Source: Candidatus Arcticimaribacter sp. UBA7428 (GTDB lineage: Bacteria > Bacteroidota > Bacteroidia > Flavobacteriales > Flavobacteriaceae). From it: DNA of 20,884 nucleotides. Positions 9,442 to 15,759 of this stretch are shown in pieces; position 1 is the first letter of the stretch; the number at the start of each line of letters is the position of its first letter. The notes below the pieces were generated by a model. It was not told the DNA's origin, ran no database searches, and saw only the letters and a list, made by a program, of their open reading frames with translations. Made by a program: the position numbers and the translations under genes. Where the stretch lies: contig DLQQ01000008.1 of the NCBI GenBank assembly GCA_002477625.1, forward strand, positions 3,331-24,214. The letters run 5' to 3'.

Positions 9442-9902
9442 CGCCAGCTTTGGCTTTTTAAATTAATTGCAGCAATTACGATGTCTTTACGACTAACTTG
9501 CCCAACCAACTTATTGTTATCAAGCACTGGAAACCTTCTTCTACTGGTTTGATGAAATCGAGAAGCAGCATCAAATAAGGTCATAGAAGCTGGTAAAGTC
9601 TCTACTTCTTTGGTCATAAAATGTCCGACGGTTTTATCTAAAATAGGCATATTGAAATAGCGACTGTCAGAAACTTCTTTCATACAATCAGCTTCCGATA
9701 TGACCCCAATTAGCCTACCTCGGTCATCGACTACTGGTCCTCCTGAAATTTTATTCTTAATGAAGGCATTCATAACTTCATGAATAGACTGCTCAACGGT
9801 AAAAAGAACTAGATTGGTTGTCATAATATCTTTTACCAAAACGGTGGGTTGCGCAACCTTTTTTTTGGTTTCACGTTCTCCCTGAAAACTTTTTATTGCC
9901 AT
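9438..9902 (-). CDS. two-CBS-domain protein
   Basis: A 154-residue stand-alone pair of CBS domains, which typically bind adenosyl ligands (AMP, ATP, SAM) and act as energy or redox sensors on partner proteins. CBS1 is about residues 23-78 (VKDIMTTNLVLFTVEQSIHE, GGPVVDDRGRLIGVISEADC) and CBS2 about 92-148 (FMTKEVETLPASMTLFDAA, RRRFPVLDNNKLVGQVSRKD). A basic N-terminal tail of ~22 residues (GERETKKK) precedes them. No catalytic or transporter domain is attached. The gene is monocistronic as far as can be seen. Its stop codon TAG overlaps the stop of the HDAC-like gene on the other strand in the sequence CTAA. The partner is unknown. Confidence 0.9.
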   Translation of the reverse strand: MAIKSFQGERETKKKVAQPTVLVKDIMTTNLVLFTVEQSIHEVMNAFIKNKISGGPVVDDRGRLIGVISEADCMKEVSDSRYFNMPILDKTVGHFMTKEVETLPASMTLFDAASRFHQTSRRRFPVLDNNKLVGQVSRKDIVIAAINLKSQSWR

Positions 9903-10057
9903 AATTATTGGTTTAGATCTTCCCTAAGTTATAAAAAATAAACGAGCAACCCCTTTACTAGAATATAAGAAGGCAGAAAAAATTAAGCAAAAGTCTAAGA
10001 TTTTAATAGTTGTTGAACTTCTCCCTATCTTTATAACATAAATAAATTCAGATACTT

Positions 10058-10870
10058 TTGTCAAAATTAATTGGAATATTGGGATGCGGATGGTTGGGAC
10101 TTCCCCTTGGCGAACACCTGATGTCTTTAGGGTTTCGAGTAAAAGGAAGTACAACTTCTGAAGAAAGACTCGACACCCTACGCTCAAAAAATATTGAACC
10201 CTATTTGGTTCGAGTCACCGAAGAAGAAATTGTGGGTGCATTCGATTTTTTTAATTCAATCGATAAACTCATTATTGCCATGCCTCCGGGCCTTCGAGCG
10301 AATCCAAAAAGGAACTTTGCTGTGCTGATGAATCAGGTCAAACAAGCATGTGAAACACACGGTATTAAAGAGGTGATTTTTATCAGCAGCACCTCCGTTT
10401 ACGGAAAATTGTCTGGAAAAATAACCGAACAAAGCGTTACGCATCCAGAAACCAATTCGGGAAAACAACTGTTGGAATGCGAGAACCTATTATCTAATTC
10501 GCTTCACTTTAAAACTACCATACTGCGTATGGGAGGTCTGATCGGGGCAGCAAGACATCCCGTGTTTCAACTGAGTAAAAAAACTTCTGTAGATAATCCT
10601 AAAGGAAGCATCAACTTAATTCATTTGACAGATTGTATCCAGATAATAAGCTGCCTAGTAGATCAAGCTGTTGCTAAAAATGTTTATAACTGTGTAACAC
10701 CTTATCATCCCAGCCGAGAGGAATACTACAGACAAATGGCAATTCAAATGGGCTGTAAGCCACCTGTTTTCAATGACTCTAAACCTTTTAACAGAGAAAT
10801 TGTATCAGACAAACTTATGCAGCACCTAAACTACAGTTTTCAAGTTAAAAACTTGTTAATATCCTCTTAA
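10058..10870 (+). CDS. YeeZ-like NAD(P)-binding epimerase/dehydratase-family protein, TTG start
   Basis: A 270-residue protein with an N-terminal Rossmann motif GCGWLG at 9-14, typical of the YeeZ-like branch of extended short-chain dehydrogenases. Other marks are LIIAMPPG, VIFISSTSVYG (the SSTSVYG strand carries the family's Ser and Tyr), ILRMGGLIG and INLIHLTDC. The reaction and substrate are not known for this branch; a sugar-nucleotide or related epimerase/dehydratase is the usual guess. The TTG at 10058 puts the Rossmann strand at the normal place (MSKLIGILGCGWLG), and an in-frame TAA at 10043 rules out a longer protein. The TTG lies inside a TACTTTTG promoter-like sequence (10053-10060), so a slightly later start such as ATT 10070 remains possible. 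Confidence 0.87.
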   Translation: MSKLIGILGCGWLGLPLGEHLMSLGFRVKGSTTSEERLDTLRSKNIEPYLVRVTEEEIVGAFDFFNSIDKLIIAMPPGLRANPKRNFAVLMNQVKQACETHGIKEVIFISSTSVYGKLSGKITEQSVTHPETNSGKQLLECENLLSNSLHFKTTILRMGGLIGAARHPVFQLSKKTSVDNPKGSINLIHLTDCIQIISCLVDQAVAKNVYNCVTPYHPSREEYYRQMAIQMGCKPPVFNDSKPFNREIVSDKLMQHLNYSFQVKNLLISS

Positions 10871-10924
10871 CGAGCCACTCAAAACCTAAACTAGTTTTTG
10901 GTAATTTTAATAAAAAAGAAGAGC

Positions 10925-11386
10925 ATGTCTTTTAAAAAAGAACTTTTAGGGAGCTACCAGAAGACATTGAATCAATGTCGTTCCGCTAAACTTGCCTACT
11001 TAAAATCCGCAGACAAACAACACCTTCCAGAGTACAAGCGTTTTTTTAATCTACAAGCTACCGTTCGAAACAGAATATACAACGATCTCATTACGCTTGT
11101 AAACAGTAAAGAGGTTGAACTTGCTCAGTCCTTTCTTCAAAACCACAACAGAGAAGAAATTATGATTGCCACCTTAGATTCTGAAAAGCAAAACGCCTTC
11201 AGCAAAGCCATTGAATCAGACCAATTGGTCATAGAACATCTTCTTCAAATTATGGATATTGAAGACAATATAGATTCGCAAAATGAATTGAATCCCTTTG
11301 TAGAAAAACTAAAAAACTCATTGCACACCAATCAAATTTTTGAAAAACAAAGTTTGGTTTTAAGAGAGGAAAAAAAAGTAAGTTAA
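10925..11386 (+). CDS. hypothetical helical cytoplasmic protein
   Basis: A 153-residue protein with no signal peptide or membrane segment that I can see. It is charged and appears almost wholly alpha-helical: basic N-terminal helices (KKELLGSYQKTLNQCRSAKL; EYKRFFNLQATVRNRIYNDL), a middle pair, then an acidic stretch (IMDIEDNIDSQNELNP) and a basic tail (REEKKVS). A small four-helix bundle is a reasonable guess. I do not recognise the family. I prefer ATG 10925; an in-frame TTG at 10898 would add nine residues (MVILIKKKS) that look like translated leader. It follows the YeeZ-like gene by 54 bases and may be co-transcribed. Its TAA overlaps the stop of the lipoprotein gene on the opposite strand within TTAA. 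Confidence 0.75.
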   Translation: MSFKKELLGSYQKTLNQCRSAKLAYLKSADKQHLPEYKRFFNLQATVRNRIYNDLITLVNSKEVELAQSFLQNHNREEIMIATLDSEKQNAFSKAIESDQLVIEHLLQIMDIEDNIDSQNELNPFVEKLKNSLHTNQIFEKQSLVLREEKKVS

Positions 11387-11958
11387 TTCTTCCTCAACCT
11401 TGATTTTGGATCTTCTAATTCCTGTTTTACTTCAAATTCATTTACGAAGAGTGCGTCTTCAATTTGTGCAACATCATCAATACGCTTGAGTAAAATATCA
11501 TAAGAATCAAAGAGCTCAATTAACCCCAGGTTCAATAACTCATAATCTTCTTGTTGACTATAATATTTACACCGTAAGAGTTGTGTTTTAACAACTCGTA
11601 CCCTACTTTTTATTGCGGGAACTTCAAAACCGGCTGGTAAAGTAGCATTCAGAAGTTTATTACTAGTACTCAATGAAGCTTTTAGATAGAGACCCAAACC
11701 AGTAGGATCCAATTCACTTAGAGCTTCAATATTTTTCTTGAAAAGAACAAAGGCCTCATTGAGGTAAAGTGTAGAGTCTAATACTTCTGTATTTTTTGGA
11801 ATAAAAAATTTTCTGACTTCGGGCATTTTTACTACTGGCTGATCAATACTGTCAAGAACTTCGGATTGATAATTTTTAGGCTTCGTTGGATTCATTTCGC
11901 AGGAAGACACAGAAAGAATAAACACCAGGCCAATACTCTTTAAAAAGGTGGAATTCAT
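11383..11958 (-). CDS. predicted lipoprotein coupled to the carotenoid operon
   Basis: A 191-residue protein with a lipoprotein signal: K7, a hydrophobic stretch (SIGLVFILSV) and the lipobox SVSSC with C20 as the lipidated residue. The residue after Cys is Glu, not Asp, and I see no flavobacterial surface-export motif, so outer-membrane periplasmic-face anchoring is my guess. The mature part is polar and probably helical after a flexible ~40-residue linker; one other Cys occurs near residue 129. I do not recognise the family. The ATG overlaps the cruF stop as ATGA (11955-11958), so it is translated as the fourth gene of crtA-crtD-cruF-lipoprotein. This suggests, without proving, a role linked to carotenoids, for example placement or binding in the envelope. 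Confidence 0.8.
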   Translation of the reverse strand: MNSTFLKSIGLVFILSVSSCEMNPTKPKNYQSEVLDSIDQPVVKMPEVRKFFIPKNTEVLDSTLYLNEAFVLFKKNIEALSELDPTGLGLYLKASLSTSNKLLNATLPAGFEVPAIKSRVRVVKTQLLRCKYYSQQEDYELLNLGLIELFDSYDILLKRIDDVAQIEDALFVNEFEVKQELEDPKSRLRKN

Positions 11959-12614
11959 AACAAATTTTGTAAGGTATTAATTTGTAATAATAAGATCATA
12001 AAAAACAACAACTGCAACAAAAACAGATGATGCGCAAACCAATGTTTAAGTTCTACCTTCCAGTAATGGAATAAAAACTGAAGCGGTAAGGCAACTAAAA
12101 ACCATCCTATATAATTTTGTGTAGGAGCAATTCCACCTTCGAACTCCCAAAAATCAAGAATGGGTGCAATGGGCTCAATCATAAAGTCTAAGAGAAGCAT
12201 TAGTCCCAATCCGATTATTATTCTTGGAATTAGGTGGTCGTATAGTTGAGCTGCAATTGCGGCAGAACAAACGGTTAAAATCGTCCAGTTTGCTCCGATC
12301 AAAAGCGGTACACCAAAAAGCTTCCACCCAAGGGCTTCACCGTATTGGTAGAATCCAAAAATATACCCAAAATTTACACCGAGTATTTCAGCGAGCATTC
12401 CAACCATAAAACTCATGAATGCGATCTTAACAAACCCAGGCGTTTTCCAACTTACTAATAGAAGGAGAAAAAAACATAGAGAAAGGTTGAGGGGTGTCGC
12501 AGCAACAAACCATTGCGAATTCCCATAAAGAATTCCTATAATTCCACTAACGTGAAACAGCCAAATAATCGCTATGGCTATAAGCTGAACATCAAGGAGT
12601 TGTTTTAGTTTCAT
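11955..12614 (-). CDS. cruF: CruF-type carotenoid 1',2'-hydratase, integral membrane
   Basis: Member of the carotenoid-biosynthesis family PF04240, which includes CruF (gamma-carotene/lycopene 1',2'-hydratase) and bisanhydrobacterioruberin hydratase. Members add water across the terminal double bond of a psi end to give a tertiary 1'-hydroxyl. The 219-residue protein is very hydrophobic with about seven membrane helices; family marks include MLAEILGVNFGYIFGFYQYG and LLLDFMIEPIAP with conserved Glu/Asp residues in or next to membrane segments. The start at ATG 12614 gives MKLKQLLDVQ and overlaps the crtD stop by one base (TAATG). The frame is open 30 codons further into crtD, but that part is a basic frame shadow. 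Being next to crtD supports a psi-end hydratase role in saproxanthin/myxol-type synthesis. Confidence 0.85.
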   Translation of the reverse strand: MKLKQLLDVQLIAIAIIWLFHVSGIIGILYGNSQWFVAATPLNLSLCFFLLLLVSWKTPGFVKIAFMSFMVGMLAEILGVNFGYIFGFYQYGEALGWKLFGVPLLIGANWTILTVCSAAIAAQLYDHLIPRIIIGLGLMLLLDFMIEPIAPILDFWEFEGGIAPTQNYIGWFLVALPLQFLFHYWKVELKHWFAHHLFLLQLLFFMILLLQINTLQNLL

Positions 12615-14086
12615 TAGAGTAACTCGGGTATTTGATCTGAAACAATTTTTGCAGACAATAAACAGAGCGGAATCCCTCCTCCGGGATGCACGCTTCCACC
12701 ACAAAAATATAGTTTTTTAATTTGTTGTGAGAAATTAGGGTGTCTTAAAAATGCTGCCATACGGTCGTTGCTAGACGAACCGTATAAAGCACCCTGATGG
12801 GATTGTGTTTTTTGTTGAATCATTGGGGGTGTCAAAAAATCTTCTTCAACAATATAATCTTCCAAATTGACTCCTAAAATTAAGTTTATTTTCTTGATAA
12901 AACTGGCTCTAATCGAAGCTCGTAATGCATCCCAATCTTGTCCTTTATCTGCGGGCGTATTGATCATGACAAACCAATTTTCACATCCCGTTGGAGCATC
13001 AGTAGCAATATCTTTGGATGTTATGTTTACATAAACCGTTGGGTCTTTCGATACGGTCTGCTCTTCAAAAATTGCTTTGAACTCTTCCTTGTAATCCTTT
13101 GAGAAAAAAATGTTGTGCAAGTCCAATTCTTTGAATGTTCTGGAAATTCCTAAATAAAAAATAACCGCAGAACTGGACCGTTCTTGTTCTAAGGTTTTTA
13201 CTGGAGCAACAACTTGAGGTAATAAATATTGATAGGTAGGGTATACATCCATATTGGAGCATACCTGGTCTGCGGCATAAAACATCTTTTCGGTTTTCAC
13301 ACCCAAAACTTTGCGCTTTTCAACAACAATTTCGTTCACTTTTTCATTAAAATGAAAAACTACTCCCTGACGCTTAGCAAGCTCAAACAAGGAAGTTGTT
13401 ATGGATTCCATCCCTTTCTTAGGGACAAAGGTGCCGTAATGTTCTTCTAAGTGCTGCACTAAAGTCATGATCCCAGGGGTTTGGTAAGGATTGGACCCGT
13501 TATAAGTAGCGAAGCGGTCGTAGAATTGCACTAAATGTGGTTCTTGAAGCTGTTCTTCGTTTACTTGATGTAGGCTTTTACCAATTTCTAAAGTGCGTAC
13601 ATTAAGAATGGCTTTAACCGTTTCTGGATTTAAAAAAGATTTGAGTTGATGTAAGGAACGTTTTAAGAAAATAGACTCGGTTAAATCATACTTCTTTTTT
13701 GCCTTCGTCAAATAAGCTTTTAAGGTTTTTGAAGGAACACCCAACACCTGTTCAACTTCAGATAAAAACCGATCGGAATCGTCGTAGGCTTTTAGTCGAG
13801 TTCCGTCTTCCCAAAAATAATTGCAGCCAACTTCTTTTTTAGTATACTCAAAATGGTGTTTCGGATCTTCATCACACAGCTCAAAAAGTTCTTCTACAAA
13901 TTGGGGCATGGTAAATAAGGAAGGCCCAGCATCAAAACGATAGGCACCTAGACTGAAAGTACTTAATTTTCCGCCTGGATAAGCGTTCGCTTCAAAAACA
14001 GTTACAGCATATCCTTTTTTAGCTAAACGAATACTGGTTGCAATTCCCGCAATTCCCGAACCCACAATGATTACTTTCTTACTCAT
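12614..14086 (-). CDS. crtD: 1'-hydroxycarotenoid 3',4'-desaturase (CrtD-type)
   Basis: FAD-dependent carotenoid desaturase of the CrtI/CrtD superfamily, 490 residues. The dinucleotide-binding motif GSGIAG is at 9-14, followed by VFEANAYPGGKLS and FDAGPSLFTMPQFVEELFEL, a form typical of flavobacterial CrtD rather than CrtI. The C-terminal family motif is FCGGSVHPGGGIPLCLLSAK near 459-478. CrtD inserts the C-3',4' double bond in a psi end already carrying a 1'-hydroxyl, so it acts after CruF, the next gene. The start at ATG 14086 begins directly at the Rossmann strand and overlaps the end of the crtA-like gene by 8 bases. It is clearly distinct from the second superfamily member at 15760-17211, which has the CrtI sequence type. 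Confidence 0.88.
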   Translation of the reverse strand: MSKKVIIVGSGIAGIATSIRLAKKGYAVTVFEANAYPGGKLSTFSLGAYRFDAGPSLFTMPQFVEELFELCDEDPKHHFEYTKKEVGCNYFWEDGTRLKAYDDSDRFLSEVEQVLGVPSKTLKAYLTKAKKKYDLTESIFLKRSLHQLKSFLNPETVKAILNVRTLEIGKSLHQVNEEQLQEPHLVQFYDRFATYNGSNPYQTPGIMTLVQHLEEHYGTFVPKKGMESITTSLFELAKRQGVVFHFNEKVNEIVVEKRKVLGVKTEKMFYAADQVCSNMDVYPTYQYLLPQVVAPVKTLEQERSSSAVIFYLGISRTFKELDLHNIFFSKDYKEEFKAIFEEQTVSKDPTVYVNITSKDIATDAPTGCENWFVMINTPADKGQDWDALRASIRASFIKKINLILGVNLEDYIVEEDFLTPPMIQQKTQSHQGALYGSSSNDRMAAFLRHPNFSQQIKKLYFCGGSVHPGGGIPLCLLSAKIVSDQIPELL

Positions 14087-14753
14087 AAGTCACATCATTT
14101 AAAAGTTCAAAACGAGAAAACAAATCTTCTTTATACCACTTCTTTTTTCGCGTGTCTTTTACTATTTTAGAATGCGCTTTACCTTTGTAAGCAAAGGTAT
14201 GAACCGCCTCTAAGTTTTCCCAAATACTGATTGTTGCTTGTTGAATGAATGGCCACTCGCCAATGCCTTTATAGAAATGAACCCCTTTAGCGGCTTCTAT
14301 TGCCTTGCTGGCTTTTGGTACTGCTGCCCAAAACGATAGTAAACGGTTCCAACGTAAGGTAGCGCGCGTAATGATAGCAATCTTACCCTGAGGCATATCT
14401 TCTTTAGCAACATTGAGACCAAAAGGGTTTTCGCCGCTCCACTTTCCGCTACTATGCAAAGGACGCAGGCTTAAGGTTCTTATTTTATTGCTGCGTTTTT
14501 TATATGCTTTAATGAAATTACTGGAATCAAAAAATGCTTGGGCATTTGCTTCGCTCTCCCATACGCCCAAAAAAGCATAGGTTGAGAAGTCGGGAAACAA
14601 ACTAAACCCAGCACCGGCTCCCGTACCCATAAGCTTCGAAAACACCAAGCCTTCAATCTTATGGAATGTAAAAGGAGCTGTTCCCATTTGCTTAAAGGCC
14701 CAAAATCTATTGGAATTAAAATGGAATAGTGTCAGCGTTGTAAAGTTTTTCAT
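14079..14753 (-). CDS. crtA: CrtA-like carotenoid 2-oxygenase (spheroidene monooxygenase family)
   Basis: Matches the CrtA family (purple-bacterial spheroidene monooxygenase), which introduces a keto group at C-2 of an acyclic 1-oxygenated, 3,4-didehydro carotenoid end. From ATG 14753 it has 224 residues, close to the usual ~230-240. Recognisable family segments: RFWAFKQMGTAPF, FSKLMGTGAGAGFS, YAFLGVWESEANAQAFF, KWSGENPF, ITRATLRWNRLLSFWAAVP, FYKGIGEWPFIQQATISIWE and WYKEDLFSRFELL. An upstream in-frame ATG (14795) would add a hydrophobic 14-residue prefix not seen in CrtA, so I start at MKNFTTLTLFHF. It is first in the operon with crtD and cruF, which make exactly the end group CrtA uses. Whether it yields a 2'-hydroxy or 2'-keto product here is unknown. 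Confidence 0.82.
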   Translation of the reverse strand: MKNFTTLTLFHFNSNRFWAFKQMGTAPFTFHKIEGLVFSKLMGTGAGAGFSLFPDFSTYAFLGVWESEANAQAFFDSSNFIKAYKKRSNKIRTLSLRPLHSSGKWSGENPFGLNVAKEDMPQGKIAIITRATLRWNRLLSFWAAVPKASKAIEAAKGVHFYKGIGEWPFIQQATISIWENLEAVHTFAYKGKAHSKIVKDTRKKKWYKEDLFSRFELLNDVTYE

Positions 14754-14872
14754 AAATAAAATAAACACAATAAAGATAGGAAGAGTAGTTAGCAAAAGCG
14801 AAAAAAAACAAGGGGATTTAAACCTTACTATTTCTTCTAATAAAACATGAATCTCGTGTCAAAAGATTTTAG

Positions 14873-14880
14873 TAATTTTG
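14873..14880 (+). promoter_or_regulatory. -7 promoter element for the microprotein/K+ channel unit
   Basis: TAATTTTG is a perfect TAnnTTTG element 21 bases before the ATG at 14902, in the divergent region between the crtA operon and the channel. A clear TTG at the -33 position is missing. It supports transcription starting just ahead of the small open reading frame. Confidence 0.45.
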
Positions 14881-14901
14881 AACTAATAAAAAGCTATATC
14901 T

Positions 14902-14991
14902 ATGACTACTACTTTTGTTGCTAATGTTGTTATTATTACTTCCATACTGGTAGTAATTGCGATCATAAGAGATTTATCCAAGAATAATTGA
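14902..14991 (+). CDS. 29-residue predicted membrane microprotein
   Basis: A short reading frame with an ATG start, 29 codons and a TGA stop. It begins MTTTFVANVV, continues as an uninterrupted hydrophobic stretch of isoleucine, valine and leucine, and ends with a charged tail (RDLSKNN). This is a plain single-span membrane peptide with a short positive/polar C-terminus. It sits between a good TAnnTTTG element and the K+ channel gene. Its TGA overlaps the channel's TTG start as TTGA (14988-14991), a typical translational-coupling junction. It could be a channel-associated small subunit or a leader that tunes channel translation. I do not know a family for it; without conservation data it is a supported candidate, not a proven gene. 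Confidence 0.5.
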   Translation: MTTTFVANVVIITSILVVIAIIRDLSKNN

Positions 14992-15701
14992 AGTCCTTTA
15001 ATTTATTTGATCGTTTCATTTACGTATTGATTATCGTAAATGTATTTGCTATGGTACTTGAATCTCATTTGAGTTTAAGAGTTGCCTATGGTACCTATTT
15101 CTACGTCTTTGAATTTATTTCTATACTGATTTTTTCGGTAGAATACCTCTACCGTATCTATAATGCATTTGTTACAGAAGGTAGAAAAGGAGTTGCAAAC
15201 TATGTTTTCAGTTTATTTGGACTCATTGATTTGATTTCTATACTCCCGTTTTACCTGAATCAATTCATAAAGCTGGATGGTCGATTCCTTCGAATATTAA
15301 GGTTGTTTCGATTGACTCGTATTTTCAAACTAGGAAGGAACAGCAACTCACTGCGAGTATTTACAAAATCTTTAGCTGGAGTAAAGGCAGAACTCATATT
15401 CACCTTATTCCTTTCAGTTTTAACCATACTTTTTTCAGCCTCGGCTATCTACTATTTAGAGAATGAAGCACAGCCTGAAAAATTCTCAAGCATAACGGAG
15501 TCAATCTGGTGGGCTACAGTATCCCTTGCCACTGTAGGTTACGGGGATGTTTATCCAGTAACTGTAGGTGGAAAACTGTTTGCTACATTAATTTCACTTG
15601 TTGGAATTGGAATAGTTGCTATCCCAACTGGTGTAATCAGTGCATCTTTTGTTGAAGAAATTCGGATTGAAAAAGAAAACCGAAAAAAAGAAAACAATTA
15701 A
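14988..15701 (+). CDS. voltage-gated-type K+ channel, six membrane segments, TTG start
   Basis: A 237-residue tetrameric-type cation channel subunit. S1-S3 lie within about residues 8-90. S4 carries a textbook gating-charge ladder every third residue (R99, R102, R105, R108, R111, then K114 and R117). S5 is about 134-156. The pore helix and selectivity filter TVGYGD at 182-187 are those of a K+-selective channel. S6 is about 195-217 and contains a PTG kink (AIPTGVISA), with a short charged cytoplasmic tail (EEIRIEKENRKKENN) and no RCK/TrkA domain. The start is TTG 14988: an in-frame TAA at 14985 immediately precedes it, and a later ATG would delete S1. The start overlaps the stop of the 29-codon frame upstream. 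crtI follows after 58 bases and could be read from the same transcript. Confidence 0.92.
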   Translation: MKSFNLFDRFIYVLIIVNVFAMVLESHLSLRVAYGTYFYVFEFISILIFSVEYLYRIYNAFVTEGRKGVANYVFSLFGLIDLISILPFYLNQFIKLDGRFLRILRLFRLTRIFKLGRNSNSLRVFTKSLAGVKAELIFTLFLSVLTILFSASAIYYLENEAQPEKFSSITESIWWATVSLATVGYGDVYPVTVGGKLFATLISLVGIGIVAIPTGVISASFVEEIRIEKENRKKENN

Positions 15702-15759
15702 ATTCAACGACAATAACGCTCAAGGCTTGGCCTGAATCAATTAGTACATCTTTACTTTT

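Noticed and set aside
10888..10897. Perfect 10-base palindrome AAACTAGTTT before the hypothetical gene, considered as an operator
   Set aside because: Single short AT-rich palindrome with no second copy and no regulator nearby; expected by chance at this composition.
10898..10924. TTG 10898 start for the helical hypothetical protein
   Set aside because: ATG at 10925 begins a normal charged helix; the added MVILIKKKS looks like translated leader.
12615..12704. 30-residue N-terminal extension of CruF beginning MWWKRASRRR
   Set aside because: It is an alternate-frame reading of the crtD 3' end; the ATG at 12614 overlapping the crtD stop gives the proper hydrophobic start.
14754..14795. 14-residue hydrophobic prefix on the CrtA-like protein, suggesting a signal peptide or membrane anchor
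   Set aside because: CrtA-family proteins begin close to the TLTLFHF strand; the prefix comes from the AT-rich divergent intergenic region and a good ATG exists at 14753.
15724..15734. AGGC-TTG-GCCT hairpin after the K+ channel gene as a terminator
   Set aside because: Only a 4-base stem and no T run follows, too weak to call termination between the channel and crtI.
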